Assembly (NCBI GenBank): GCA_022712475.1
Contig: JALAGK010000601.1
Span: forward strand, 1 to 9,108
Origin: Enterobacteriaceae bacterium
GTDB taxonomy: Bacteria > Pseudomonadota > Gammaproteobacteria > Enterobacterales > Enterobacteriaceae
Reading direction: 5' to 3'
Length of the DNA: 9,108 nucleotides
A model generated the notes under the pieces. That model was not told the DNA's origin. It saw only the letters and a program-made list of their open reading frames with translations, and searched no databases. Shown here piece by piece: positions 1 through 8,986 of the stretch (the stretch's first letter is position 1; every line of letters begins with the position of its first letter). The translations under genes were made by a program, and so were the position numbers.

Positions 1-1772
<1,772 letters not shown>

Positions 1773-1780
1773 TTTTACAG

Positions 1781-1808
1781 GGCCGCGTCCGGCGCGGCCA
1801 ATTCTTAT
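1781..1808 (+). terminator. Possible bglA terminator hairpin
   Basis: GGCCGCG at 1781-1787 pairs perfectly with CGCGGCC at 1793-1799 around a five-base loop, eight bases after the bglA stop codon. The following AATTCTTAT is only mildly T-rich, so termination may be incomplete or Rho-assisted. Its position between the bglA stop and the ccp control region suggests it separates the two units. Confidence 0.55.
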
Positions 1809-1835
1809 CCCACTGCAATATAAGAAAATCCTTAC

Positions 1836-1872
1836 ATAGACCAAACCTATCCCATCAATAGGTCTAATCATT
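1836..1872. promoter_or_regulatory. Predicted OxyR binding site upstream of ccp
   Basis: The OxyR tetramer recognises ATAG-N7-CTAT-N7-ATAG-N7-CTAT. Here ATAG (1836-1839), CTAT (1847-1850) and ATAG (1858-1861) are all perfect, at exact seven-base spacings. The fourth element at 1869-1872 is CATT, a 2/4 match. Inside the right-hand element the weaker consensus bases also fit (GT after ATAG, A at spacer position six). E. coli yhjA is reported to be regulated by OxyR and FNR, so the site agrees with known biology of the gene. Its centre lies about 33 bases upstream of the FNR-type site, suitable for an upstream activator. No DNA-binding test is available here. Confidence 0.72.
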
Positions 1873-1880
1873 TCTTTTCT

Positions 1881-1894
1881 TTGACAACCGTCAA
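1881..1894. promoter_or_regulatory. Predicted FNR binding site upstream of ccp
   Basis: TTGAC-AACC-GTCAA is a perfect inverted repeat differing from the FNR consensus TTGAT-N4-ATCAA only at the symmetric innermost base of each arm. Four outer bases of each half-site, TTGA and TCAA, are intact. The centre (1887/1888) lies 29-30 bases before a CATCAT -10 candidate, the geometry of a class II FNR-activated promoter (site near -41.5). The related CRP half-site TGTGA is absent. FNR control would put ccp under low-oxygen activation, as reported for E. coli yhjA. Confidence 0.65.
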
Positions 1895-1916
1895 CGTGTT
1901 TTTACTTTTATCCCTG

Positions 1917-1929
1917 CATCATGCGATTG
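1917..1929 (+). promoter_or_regulatory. Predicted ccp promoter -10 and transcription start
   Basis: CATCAT at 1917-1922 matches TATAAT at four of six positions. It sits where a -10 element should lie if the FNR-type site at 1881-1894 is centred near -41.5, which puts the transcription start near 1929 and gives a 5' leader of about 42 bases. There is no -35 match, as expected for a class II FNR promoter where the activator replaces that contact. The start position is inferred from geometry only. Confidence 0.4.
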
Positions 1930-1970
1930 CTGATTTTGTCAGCACTTTCGCCTATGAAGGGATAACTACA

Positions 1971-3362
1971 ATGAGCAAAATGATGAAGCTGGGCGTATCG
2001 GCATTAGCCGTCGCGGCCGTATGCTATTTTGGATTAGTGGGCTATGTCTGGAATCACGATAAACAGCGAGCTGAAGCAGCGCCGCCAGAAAAATCGGCTT
2101 CCGAAACCAACAATCGCGTTCTGAGCATTATGCGAGAGAAAGGCTGCGACTATTGTCACACCGTCTCCTCTGACCTGCCTTTTTACGCGTCGTTTCCTAT
2201 CGCTAAACAGCTGATGGATTACGATATGTCACTGGGCTACAAATCCTTTAGCCTCGATCCCGTCAAGCAAAGCCTGTTGAAAGACGGCCCTGCGCCACAG
2301 GACGATTTGACTAAAATCGAATGGGTAATGGCTAATGAAACCATGCCACCTACGCGCTATATTGCAATGCACTGGTCAGGCAAAATCAGTCCAGAAGAGC
2401 GTGAAACCATGCTCAACTGGATTAAAGATCAACGCCTGAAGTACTACGCCACGCCGGATATGGCAGAAAACCGCCGTAACGAGCCCGTTCAGCCCATCCC
2501 GCAATCACTGCCGGTTAATGCACAGAAAGTTGCGCTGGGTCAGCGCCTGTATCATGACCCACGTTTGTCGGGTGATAACACTATCTCGTGTGCAAACTGT
2601 CACCAGCTCGGTGCTGGCGGCGTTGACGGCAGAAAAACCTCGCTTGGCGTAGGCGACCAGGTTGGTCCGATTAATGCCCCTACGGTGTTTAATGCTGTCT
2701 TCAACATTGAACAATTCTGGGATGGTCGTGCCGCTACGCTGCAAGCACAGGCCGGCGGTCCACCGCTCAACCCGATTGAAATGGCTTCAGAATCCTGGGA
2801 GCAAATCATTGGTAAGTTGAGCCAGGATCCCGTGCTCACCCAGGACTTCACAACAGTCTACCCTCAGGGCTTTAGCGGTGAAACTATCACCGATGCCATC
2901 GCTGAGTTTGAAAAAACGCTGATAACGCCGAACGCCCCGTTTGATAAGTATCTGCGCGGTGACGACAATGCACTGACGGCTCAGCAGAAACACGGCTGGC
3001 AGCTTTTTAAGGACAACAAGTGTGCAACCTGTCATACCGGAACCATTATGGGCGGCCGCTCCTTTGAGCCGCTGGGGCTGAAAAAAGATTTTGCGTTCGG
3101 CACCATTACCGATGTGGACGTGGGTCGCATGAATGTTACCAAAGAGACGCGCGACAGGCTGCGCCAGAAAGTCCCTACGCTGCGTAACGTTGCGCTGACC
3201 GCACCGTATTTCCACCGCGGCGATGTACAAACGCTGGATGAAGCCGTGAAGCTCATGCTGCGTTACCAGGTTGGCACTGACCTGCCGCAGAAGGATGTTG
3301 ATGATATTGTTGCTTTCCTGCACACCCTGAACGGCGTTTACACACCGTATCCGGTGCAATAA
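1971..3362 (+). CDS. ccp: Tri-haem cytochrome c / quinol peroxidase (YhjA-type Ccp)
   Basis: Periplasmic peroxidase anchored to the inner membrane that reduces hydrogen peroxide to water. The E. coli homologue YhjA takes electrons from the quinol pool. The 463-residue protein begins MSKMMKLGVS and has one uncleaved-type hydrophobic segment at about residues 8-26, then three c-type haem motifs: CDYCH (59-63) in an extra N-terminal domain, CANCH (207-211) and CATCH (351-355) in the two domains of a classical bacterial peroxidase. The family stretches GGVDGRKTS, FWDGRA and APYFHRGD follow, the last with His415. Length and sequence match E. coli YhjA (465 residues) from end to end. The ATG at 1971 has AAGGGA at 1957-1962 as ribosome binding site. 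The open frame runs back to a TTG at 1881, but that start would lie in the FNR-type site and add a non-family extension. The gene has its own control sites and terminator. In E. coli K-12 yhjA is elsewhere on the chromosome. Confidence 0.93.
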   Translation: MSKMMKLGVSALAVAAVCYFGLVGYVWNHDKQRAEAAPPEKSASETNNRVLSIMREKGCDYCHTVSSDLPFYASFPIAKQLMDYDMSLGYKSFSLDPVKQSLLKDGPAPQDDLTKIEWVMANETMPPTRYIAMHWSGKISPEERETMLNWIKDQRLKYYATPDMAENRRNEPVQPIPQSLPVNAQKVALGQRLYHDPRLSGDNTISCANCHQLGAGGVDGRKTSLGVGDQVGPINAPTVFNAVFNIEQFWDGRAATLQAQAGGPPLNPIEMASESWEQIIGKLSQDPVLTQDFTTVYPQGFSGETITDAIAEFEKTLITPNAPFDKYLRGDDNALTAQQKHGWQLFKDNKCATCHTGTIMGGRSFEPLGLKKDFAFGTITDVDVGRMNVTKETRDRLRQKVPTLRNVALTAPYFHRGDVQTLDEAVKLMLRYQVGTDLPQKDVDDIVAFLHTLNGVYTPYPVQ

Positions 3363-3366
3363 CCAC

Positions 3367-3395
3367 AAAAAGCGGGCCTTACGGCCCGCTTTTTT
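3367..3395. terminator. Strong, probably bidirectional intrinsic terminator after ccp
   Basis: AGCGGGCC (3371-3378) and GGCCCGCT (3383-3390) form a perfect stem with a TTAC loop, followed by a run of six T on the plus strand (3390-3395). A run of five A before the stem (3367-3371) becomes a U tract on the other strand, where the loop reads GUAA, a stable GNRA tetraloop. It starts four bases after the ccp stop and can also stop transcripts coming from ygfF, whose stop codon is about 145 bases away. I see nothing else between 3396 and 3538. Confidence 0.9.
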
Positions 3396-3538
3396 ATCAC
3401 CACTACATTCCTTCGCCCGACGGGCTTATCGCGCCTGACTTCTCGCCTCTTTACAGCCCAGCCTGGCAAACGGTCACCCACACAACGCCAAACCGCTGCA
3501 TGTTCCATCAGGAGACTCGCAGCAAACACGCTCACAAG

Positions 3539-4273
3539 CTATTTCCCCCCCGCCAGATCGATAAAACTGCCGGTCACATAAGAAGCCTTATCACTCAGCA
3601 ACCAGACAATAGCCTGTGCCACTTCTTCTGGCTGACCGCCGCGCTGCATCGGCAACTGCGATTTAATACGATCGACACGCCCCGCCTCTCCACCGCTGGC
3701 GTGCATGTCGGTATAGATAAACCCAGGCCGCACGCTGTTGACGCGTATGCCCTGTGCGGCCACTTCCTGCGCTAATCCGGTTGTCAGTGTATCCACCGCG
3801 CCTTTTGATGCGGCATAGTCAACGTATTCCCCCGCTGAGCCCAACCGGGCAGCGGCTGAGGACACATTGACGATAGCGCCGTACTGATGAAGTGCCATCC
3901 GCTTAACCGCTTCGCGGCAACATAAGAAGGTTCCAGTCACGTTGGTAGTGAGCACTTGATTAATTCGCTGCGCGTTCAGCGCTTCAACCCGGCTCTGGGT
4001 GAACAAAATACCCGCGTTGTTGACCAGGGCAACTAATGGCTGTGCTTCTGTGTCAATGCGGGCAAACATCTGCACCACCTGAGATTCATCAGCAATATCT
4101 GCCTGAATGGCAAACGCTTCACCGCCTGCACGTACAATCTGCTCCACCACATCCTGCGCGGCTTGTGCGTGAGTGTGATAGTTCACCGCGACGCGATACC
4201 CCTCTTGTGCCAGTTGTAGCGCCGTTGCGCGCCCAATGCCGCGGCTGGCACCGGTTACCAGGGCAATAGCCAT
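3539..4273 (-). CDS. ygfF: Short-chain dehydrogenase/reductase YgfF
   Basis: NAD(P)-dependent oxidoreductase of the classical SDR family with a Rossmann fold, 244 residues, cytoplasmic; the substrate is unknown. The sequence shows the nucleotide-binding TGASRGIG at residues 7-14, the NNAG structural motif at 85-88, and a complete catalytic set: Asn111, Ser139, Tyr153 and Lys157 (YAASK). The C-terminal half has the PGFIYTDMHASGGE substrate-loop region and the usual SYVTGSFIDLAGG ending. It closely follows E. coli YgfF (247 residues), with a small deletion near residue 130. The ATG is preceded by a strong GGAGG at 4278-4282. The gene lies 62 bases downstream of gcvP on the same strand, with a terminator hairpin between them, so it is probably transcribed partly by readthrough or from a promoter inside the end of gcvP. 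The link to glycine metabolism is positional only. Confidence 0.92.
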   Translation of the reverse strand: MAIALVTGASRGIGRATALQLAQEGYRVAVNYHTHAQAAQDVVEQIVRAGGEAFAIQADIADESQVVQMFARIDTEAQPLVALVNNAGILFTQSRVEALNAQRINQVLTTNVTGTFLCCREAVKRMALHQYGAIVNVSSAAARLGSAGEYVDYAASKGAVDTLTTGLAQEVAAQGIRVNSVRPGFIYTDMHASGGEAGRVDRIKSQLPMQRGGQPEEVAQAIVWLLSDKASYVTGSFIDLAGGK

Positions 4274-4290
4274 ATTTCCTCCCGCAAAGA

Positions 4291-4314
4291 AGAAGGGCGC
4301 TTACGCGCCCTTTA
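4291..4314 (-). terminator. gcvTHP operon terminator
   Basis: Read on the minus strand, AAAGGGCGC and GCGCCCTT form a stem with a GUAA (GNRA) tetraloop (GGGCGC at 4295-4300, GCGCCC at 4305-4310 on the plus strand), followed by CTTCTTT. It begins about 22 bases after the gcvP stop codon and ends just before the ygfF ribosome binding site. The tail is interrupted by C, so some readthrough into ygfF is plausible. Confidence 0.75.
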
Positions 4315-4335
4315 ATCTGTTGTGAGTAAACAGTA

Positions 4336-7209
4336 TTACTGATATTCGCTCATCGGCACGCAGGAACAAAACAGATTGCGATCCCCCCATACATCGTCAA
4401 GGCGCTTCACAGTCGGCCAGTATTTGTTGCTGCTGCCTGCCGGGAATACCGCCAGTTCGCGGCTGTACGGATGGTTCCACTCAGCCACCAGCTCCTGCTG
4501 CGTGTGCGGTGCGTTAACCAGTGGGTTGTCCGCCAGCGGCCATTCCCCTTTTGCCACACGGTCGATTTCAGCACGGATAGCCAGCATGGCGTCAATAAAG
4601 CGGTCCAGCTCAACCTTACTTTCAGACTCCGTGGGTTCCACCATCAGCGTGCCCGCAACCGGGAACGACATGGTCGGCGCATGGAAGCCGTAATCAATCA
4701 GGCGTTTGGCCACATCCAGCTCGCTGATGCCGGTCTGCTCTTTGAGCGGGCGCACGTCCAGAATACATTCGTGCGCCACGCGTCCGTCGCGTCCGGTATA
4801 AAGCACCGGCCAGGCATCCTTCAGACGGCTGGCAATGTAGTTGGCATTAAGGATTGCCACCTGGCTTGCCTTTTTCAGCCCCTGTGCGCCCATCATGCGG
4901 ATGTACATCCAGCTAATCGGCAGAATAGATGCGCTACCAAACGGCGCCGCAGACACCGCACCCTGCGTGGTGAGCATATCTTCAATCTGCACTACGCTAT
5001 GGCCCGGCACAAACGGTGCCAGATGCGCTTTCACGCCGATAGGCCCCATGCCTGGGCCGCCGCCGCCGTGCGGAATACAGAACGTTTTATGCAGGTTGAG
5101 GTGTGACACATCCGCGCCAATAAAGCCCGGCGTGGTAATGCCTACCTGGGCGTTCATGTTCGCGCCATCCAGGTAAACCTGGCCGCCAAACTCATGCACC
5201 ACGTTGCAGGCTTCACGAATGGTTTCTTCGTACACGCCGTGGGTAGACGGATAGGTCACCATGATGCAGGAAAGCTGGCTTCCCGCCTGCTCGGCTTTAA
5301 CGCGCAGATCGCCAAGATCGATATTGCCATCTTTATCACATGCCACCACCACAACCTGCATACCCGCCATTTGCGCTGAAGCCGGGTTAGTACCGTGCGC
5401 AGAACTTGGGATAAGGCAGATATCGCGATGCCCTTCGTTGCGGCTTTCGTGATAGCGACGGATTGCCAGCAGGCCTGCGTATTCGCCCTGTGCACCGGAG
5501 TTCGGCTGCATGCACAGCGCGTCATAGCCGGTAAGCTTCACCAGCCACTCCGAGAGCTGAGCAATCATCTGATGATAGCCTTCGGCCTGGTTCGCCGGGC
5601 AGAACGGATGTAGTTCAGCAAATTCCGGCCAGGTGATGGGGATCATTTCCGCTGCGGCGTTGAGCTTCATGGTACAGGAGCCCAGCGGGATCATGGCCTG
5701 GTTCAACGCCAGGTCTTTACGCTCCAGGCTGTGCATGTAGCGCATCATCTCAGTTTCGCTGTGGTGGCTGTTAAACACCGGATGCGTGAGGATGGCGTCA
5801 TCACGCTGCATCGCCTGAGGAATAGAACGGCTGTCATGCGCCACCTCTTTATCGAGCGTCTGCGGATCCAGCCCGTGGCCGTCACCCAGCAGCACGTCAA
5901 AGAGCGCAATTACGTCTTCGCGCGTGGTGGTCTCATCAAGCGTAATACCAACCGCGCCCGGCAGGTCACTACGCAGGTTAATCTCGCGCGCTTCGGCACG
6001 CGCCAGCACCCCTGCTTTATCGCTGACTTCCACACACAGCGTGTCGAACCAGCTGCTATGACGCAAATGCAGGCCTTTGCTTTGCAGGCCCACGGCCAGA
6101 ATGTCGGTAAGACGATGAATGCGCTTAGCAATGCGCCTGAGACCTTCTGGCCCGTGCCAGACGGCATACAACCCGGCAATATTCGCCAGCAGTACCTGCG
6201 AGGTACAGATGTTGGAGTTAGCCTTTTCACGGCGTATATGCTGCTCGCGCGTTTGCATCGCCATGCGCAGCGCGGTGTTACCGGCTGCATCGCGGGAAAC
6301 GCCAATGATGCGCCCCGGCATGGCACGCTTGTGCTGGTCGCTGACGGCAAAGAAGGCTGCATGCGGCCCGCCGTAGCCCATCGGCACACCAAAACGCTGT
6401 GCTGAGCCAAAGACAATGTCTGCCCCCTGCTTGCCCGGAGCCGTAAGCAACACCAGCGCCATCATATCGGCAGCCACGCTAACGACAACGTTGCGCGCTT
6501 TTAGCTCGCTGATAAGCGCGCTGTAATCGTGAATCTCACCGGTCGTCCCTACCTGCTGGAGCAACACGCCAAACAGGTCCTGATGGTCAAGCGCTTTGTG
6601 CGGCTCATCCACAATCACGTCAAAACCAAATGTCTCGGCACGGGTGCGCACTACGTCCAGCGTCTGCGGGTGAATGTCCTGCGCCACAAAAAAACGGTTG
6701 GCGCTTTTAAGCTTGCTGATGCGCTTTGCCATCGCCATGGCTTCAGCAGCGGCGGTGGCTTCATCAAGCAGCGAGGCTGATGCGAGATCCATGCCGGTTA
6801 AATCAAGCGTGAGCTGCTGGAAGTTAAGCAGCGCCTCCAGGCGACCCTGAGACACTTCCGGCTGATACGGCGTGTACGCGGTGTACCAGCCCGGGTTTTC
6901 CAGCATGTTACGCAGGATAACCGGCGGTGTTTGCACGGCCGCATAGCCCATGCCGATATAAGATTTAAAACGCTTGTTGCGACCTGCAATGGCTTTCAAC
7001 TCTGCCAGTGCAGCAAATTCGGTGGCAGCTTCGCCGGTTTGCGGCGGCTGCGGTAGCTGGATATCAGCCGGGACAATCTGCGCAATCAGCGCATCAAGAG
7101 AGGTGGCACCCACCGCCTCGAGCATCTGTTTTTGCTGCTCCGGGGTAGGGCCAATGTGCCTGTCGATAAAGGCTTCGCTGTGTTCCAGCTGGCTTAAGGT
7201 CTGAGTCAT
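4336..7209 (-). CDS. gcvP: Glycine dehydrogenase (decarboxylating), P protein
   Basis: Pyridoxal-phosphate enzyme that decarboxylates glycine and transfers the remaining aminomethyl group to the lipoyl arm of GcvH, releasing carbon dioxide. Cytoplasmic. At 957 residues it has exactly the length of E. coli GcvP and matches it throughout. It has the two-halves architecture of fused P proteins: a cofactor-free N-terminal transferase fold (about 16-450) and a catalytic C-terminal fold (about 455-880). The cofactor lysine is Lys708 in HLNLHKTF, followed by the glycine-rich loop [10 protein letters not shown] (714-723). Other conserved stretches are [11 protein letters not shown] (507-517) and [10 protein letters not shown] (602-611). 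The ATG at 7209 has GGAAG (7218-7222 on the plus strand) as a moderate ribosome binding site. It is the last gene of the operon, 71 bases after gcvH, and that gap contains a terminator-like hairpin. Confidence 0.98.
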   Translation of the reverse strand: MTQTLSQLEHSEAFIDRHIGPTPEQQKQMLEAVGATSLDALIAQIVPADIQLPQPPQTGEAATEFAALAELKAIAGRNKRFKSYIGMGYAAVQTPPVILRNMLENPGWYTAYTPYQPEVSQGRLEALLNFQQLTLDLTGMDLASASLLDEATAAAEAMAMAKRISKLKSANRFFVAQDIHPQTLDVVRTRAETFGFDVIVDEPHKALDHQDLFGVLLQQVGTTGEIHDYSALISELKARNVVVSVAADMMALVLLTAPGKQGADIVFGSAQRFGVPMGYGGPHAAFFAVSDQHKRAMPGRIIGVSRDAAGNTALRMAMQTREQHIRREKANSNICTSQVLLANIAGLYAVWHGPEGLRRIAKRIHRLTDILAVGLQSKGLHLRHSSWFDTLCVEVSDKAGVLARAEAREINLRSDLPGAVGITLDETTTREDVIALFDVLLGDGHGLDPQTLDKEVAHDSRSIPQAMQRDDAILTHPVFNSHHSETEMMRYMHSLERKDLALNQAMIPLGSCTMKLNAAAEMIPITWPEFAELHPFCPANQAEGYHQMIAQLSEWLVKLTGYDALCMQPNSGAQGEYAGLLAIRRYHESRNEGHRDICLIPSSAHGTNPASAQMAGMQVVVVACDKDGNIDLGDLRVKAEQAGSQLSCIMVTYPSTHGVYEETIREACNVVHEFGGQVYLDGANMNAQVGITTPGFIGADVSHLNLHKTFCIPHGGGGPGMGPIGVKAHLAPFVPGHSVVQIEDMLTTQGAVSAAPFGSASILPISWMYIRMMGAQGLKKASQVAILNANYIASRLKDAWPVLYTGRDGRVAHECILDVRPLKEQTGISELDVAKRLIDYGFHAPTMSFPVAGTLMVEPTESESKVELDRFIDAMLAIRAEIDRVAKGEWPLADNPLVNAPHTQQELVAEWNHPYSRELAVFPAGSSNKYWPTVKRLDDVWGDRNLFCSCVPMSEYQ

Positions 7210-7245
7210 GGCTTGTGCTTCCGGGTCACTTACTGTGGGGCAAAC

Positions 7246-7276
7246 AAAAAGGGGCCGGGGCTTAACCCGACCCCTT
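7246..7276 (-). terminator. Terminator-like hairpin between gcvH and gcvP
   Basis: On the minus strand, starting five bases after the gcvH stop, AAGGGGTCGGG pairs with CCCGGCCCCTT (one G-U pair) around a loop of six bases, and the stem is followed by TTTTTGTTTG. The eleven-pair GC-rich stem and U tract are those of an intrinsic terminator, yet gcvP lies downstream in the same operon. It most likely stops or processes a fraction of transcripts, so that gcvTH mRNA exceeds gcvP mRNA. A role only in protecting the 3' end of gcvH mRNA is also possible. Confidence 0.8.
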
Positions 7277-7280
7277 CACG

Positions 7281-7670
7281 TTATTCGTCTTCTAACAGGG
7301 CTTCATAGGCGTCTGCACTGAGCAGCGCGGCAACCTGACTTTCGTCGCTGGCCTTAATGCGGAAAATCCAGCCATCGCCATACGGTTCGGCGTTCACCAA
7401 CTCAGGCTCGTCACCCAGTGACTCGTTGACCGCCACAATTTCACCGCTTATCGGTGCATAAATATCAGAAGCAGCTTTCACGGACTCCGCAACAGCACAA
7501 TCATCGCCCGCGCTGACGGTTTTACCCACTTCCGGCAGGTCGACAAATACCATGTCCCCCAGCAACTGCTGCGCATGTTCGGTAATACCCACGGTATAGG
7601 TTCCGTCGGCTTCCTTGCGCAGCCACTCGTGCTCTTTACTGTATTTCAAATCGTTCGGCACATTGCTCAT
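7281..7670 (-). CDS. gcvH: Glycine cleavage system H protein (lipoyl carrier)
   Basis: Small lipoylated carrier that accepts the aminomethyl group from GcvP, presents it to GcvT, and is reoxidised by lipoamide dehydrogenase. The 129-residue protein has the length of E. coli GcvH. It shows the lipoyl-domain signature with the attachment residue Lys65 in AESVKAASD, and the family N-terminus with YSKEHEWL at 10-17. The chain is acidic, ending in LLEDE. The start has AGGAG seven bases ahead (7678-7682 on the plus strand). It is the middle gene of gcvTHP, 50 bases after gcvT. The hairpin directly after its stop codon may raise its mRNA over that of gcvP, in keeping with the molar excess of H protein known for this complex. 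Confidence 0.98.
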   Translation of the reverse strand: MSNVPNDLKYSKEHEWLRKEADGTYTVGITEHAQQLLGDMVFVDLPEVGKTVSAGDDCAVAESVKAASDIYAPISGEIVAVNESLGDEPELVNAEPYGDGWIFRIKASDESQVAALLSADAYEALLEDE

Positions 7671-7720
7671 TGTATCTCTCCTGAATATCCCCGCGTTTGC
7701 ATGGGTATTAAAAGTGTTGA

Positions 7721-8815
7721 CTATGCGACGGCTTTCCCGGCGCGAACAAAAACAGGTTTGGTCACTTTGACCGGCATTTCACGGTTGCGAATTTGCACGA
7801 TGGCGGTATCACCAATGCCCGCCGGTACGCGCGCCAGCGCAATGCTGTAGCCAAGCGTCGGTGAGAAAGTGCCGCTGGTGATAATGCCTTCCTGCGCATT
7901 ACCGTGAATGTCGGTAAAACGTACCGGCAGTTCGCCGCGCAGCACGCCCTTTTCCGTCATCACCAGACCAACCAGTTGCTCCGTACCCTGCTCGCGCTGC
8001 GCTTCGAGTACATCACGACCAATGAAGTCACGATCTGCCGGTTCCCAGGCGATGGTCCAGCCCATATTGGCAGCAAGCGGCGATACGCCTTCGTCCATCT
8101 CCTGACCGTAGAGGTTCATACCCGCTTCCAGACGCAGCGTGTCACGCGCGCCCAAACCGCAAGGCTTCACACCGGCTTTTACCAGCTGCTGCCAGAACGC
8201 CGCCGCCTTTTCATTTGGCAGGGCAATCTCGTAGCCAGCTTCACCGGTATAACCGGTCGTGGCAATAAACAAATCACCAGACTGCACGCCGAAAAAGGGC
8301 TTCATATCCGCTACTGCGTCGCGCTGCTCAGGGGTAAACAGCGTTGCCGCTTTTTCTTTCGCCTGTGGACCCTGTACGGCAATCATGGACAGATCGTCAC
8401 GCACGGTGACTGCCACGCCATACGGTTCAGCATGGCGGGTGATCCAGGCAAGATCTTTTTCGCGCGTAGCGGAGTTCACCACCAAACGGAAATTGTCTTC
8501 AGAGAAGTAGTACACGATGAGGTCGTCAATCACGCCCGCCGAGGCATTGAGCATGGGCGTATAGAGCGCTTTGCCGGATTTAGTAAGCTTCGCAACGTCG
8601 TTTGCCAGCAGATAGCGCAAAAACTCCTGCGTGCGGCTGCCCTGCAAATCAACAATGGTCATGTGGGAGACATCAAACATCCCGGCATCTGTGCGTACCG
8701 CGTGGTGTTCATCCAGCTGGGAGCCATAGTGCAGCGGCATCATCCAGCCATGAAAATCCACCATGCGCGCACCGCACAGCGTATGTTGTTCAAACAAAGG
8801 GGTCTGCTGAGCCAT
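7721..8815 (-). CDS. gcvT: Aminomethyltransferase, glycine cleavage T protein
   Basis: Transfers the methylene carbon from aminomethyl-lipoyl GcvH to tetrahydrofolate, giving 5,10-methylenetetrahydrofolate and ammonia. The 364 residues equal the length of E. coli GcvT, with the same ends (MAQQTPL to GKAVA). The folate-binding domain covers roughly residues 7-260. It contains MFDVSHM at 46-52 and the active-site acidic pair Asp97-Asp98 in [10 protein letters not shown], where the family has its catalytic aspartate. [15 protein letters not shown] and [20 protein letters not shown] are further family signatures. A C-terminal barrel domain covers about 285-360. The ATG at 8815 has GAGGA at 8820-8824 (plus strand) as ribosome binding site. 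It is the first gene of the operon. A 340-residue open frame on the opposite strand (7904-8926) is a shadow of its codon pattern, not a gene. Confidence 0.98.
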   Translation of the reverse strand: MAQQTPLFEQHTLCGARMVDFHGWMMPLHYGSQLDEHHAVRTDAGMFDVSHMTIVDLQGSRTQEFLRYLLANDVAKLTKSGKALYTPMLNASAGVIDDLIVYYFSEDNFRLVVNSATREKDLAWITRHAEPYGVAVTVRDDLSMIAVQGPQAKEKAATLFTPEQRDAVADMKPFFGVQSGDLFIATTGYTGEAGYEIALPNEKAAAFWQQLVKAGVKPCGLGARDTLRLEAGMNLYGQEMDEGVSPLAANMGWTIAWEPADRDFIGRDVLEAQREQGTEQLVGLVMTEKGVLRGELPVRFTDIHGNAQEGIITSGTFSPTLGYSIALARVPAGIGDTAIVQIRNREMPVKVTKPVFVRAGKAVA

Positions 8816-8918
8816 CTTGTCCTCTTTCAGTACGATGGGGGTCTCCTTTTCGCCCCGCGACGAACGGGACGAAACCCGGCGTTAACGCCCAATGGGGCAC
8901 CAACGCAAACGTTACCTT
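8816..8918 (-). other. gcvT 5' leader (predicted)
   Basis: If transcription begins at the PurR operator, as in E. coli, the gcvT leader is about 100 bases. It is GC-rich and can fold locally: GCCC/GGGC around 8887-8898, the perfect 12-base palindrome GGCGTTAACGCC at 8878-8889, and CGGG/CCCG around 8864-8877. A second purine-rich AAGGAG (8843-8848) lies upstream of the GAGGA used for gcvT but has no start codon at a proper distance. I see none of the conserved blocks of a glycine riboswitch, and enteric bacteria are known to control gcv through GcvA and GcvR instead. Confidence 0.5.
8903..8918. promoter_or_regulatory. PurR operator at the gcv promoter
   Basis: ACGCAAACGTTACCTT matches the PurR consensus (ACGCAAACGTTTNCNT) at all but one defined position. 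PurR represses gcvTHP in E. coli when purines are plentiful, binding at the transcription start, and this site lies about 95 bases before the gcvT ATG, matching that arrangement. Repression would shut down one-carbon production when purine demand is low. Confidence 0.8.
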
Positions 8919-8925
8919 TGACCTG

Positions 8926-8954
8926 AACTTACCATTGAAACCGGCGCTAAACCA
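8926..8954 (-). promoter_or_regulatory. Predicted gcvT promoter core
   Basis: TAAGTT (8931-8926, minus strand) is a weak -10 candidate that would start transcription near 8918, within the PurR operator. The hexamer 17 bases further upstream, TGGTTT (8954-8949), is a poor -35. A weak core fits a promoter that needs activation by GcvA. The positions rest on alignment with the PurR operator rather than on hexamer quality; TATGGT at 8955-8950 is another -10 candidate. Confidence 0.3.
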
Positions 8955-8986
8955 TAAGCGCACGCGTGCCATCGGATTACCTTATG
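8953..8986. promoter_or_regulatory. Candidate GcvA site upstream of gcvT
   Basis: CATAAG (8953-8958) and CTTATG (8981-8986) form a perfect six-base inverted repeat separated by 22 bases, with the palindrome CACGCGTG (8961-8968) between them. With a start near 8918 the repeat spans about -35 to -68, the place where E. coli GcvA, a LysR-type activator/repressor, contacts its promoter-proximal site. The half-sites resemble rather than match the reported CTAAT core, so assignment to GcvA rests on position. Confidence 0.4.

Noticed and set aside
1921..1965. A 14-codon open frame (ATG at 1921, TAA at 1963) ends just before the ccp start and could be a leader peptide.
   Set aside because: It has no ribosome binding site and its ATG lies upstream of the predicted transcription start near 1929.
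1881..1970. An upstream TTG start would extend ccp by 30 residues.
   Set aside because: The TTG is the first half of the FNR-type dyad, it has no ribosome binding site, and the added residues are absent from the YhjA family. The ATG at 1971 has AAGGGA and a family-like N-terminus.
8816..8918. A glycine riboswitch in the gcvT leader.
   Set aside because: The leader is only about 100 bases and shows none of the conserved riboswitch blocks. PurR and GcvA-type sites explain control as in other enteric bacteria.
7904..8926. A 340-residue open frame on the plus strand opposite gcvT.
   Set aside because: gcvT on the other strand matches its family over its full length. The antisense frame has no recognisable domain or ribosome binding site, a common artefact in GC-rich genes; the same holds for the antisense frames over gcvP, bglA and ccp.
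8790..8972. A 60-codon open frame on the minus strand overlaps the start of gcvT, preceded by AAGG; it could be a leader peptide.
   Set aside because: Its start codon lies in the predicted promoter, upstream of the expected transcription start, and the composition looks like chance reading of promoter DNA.
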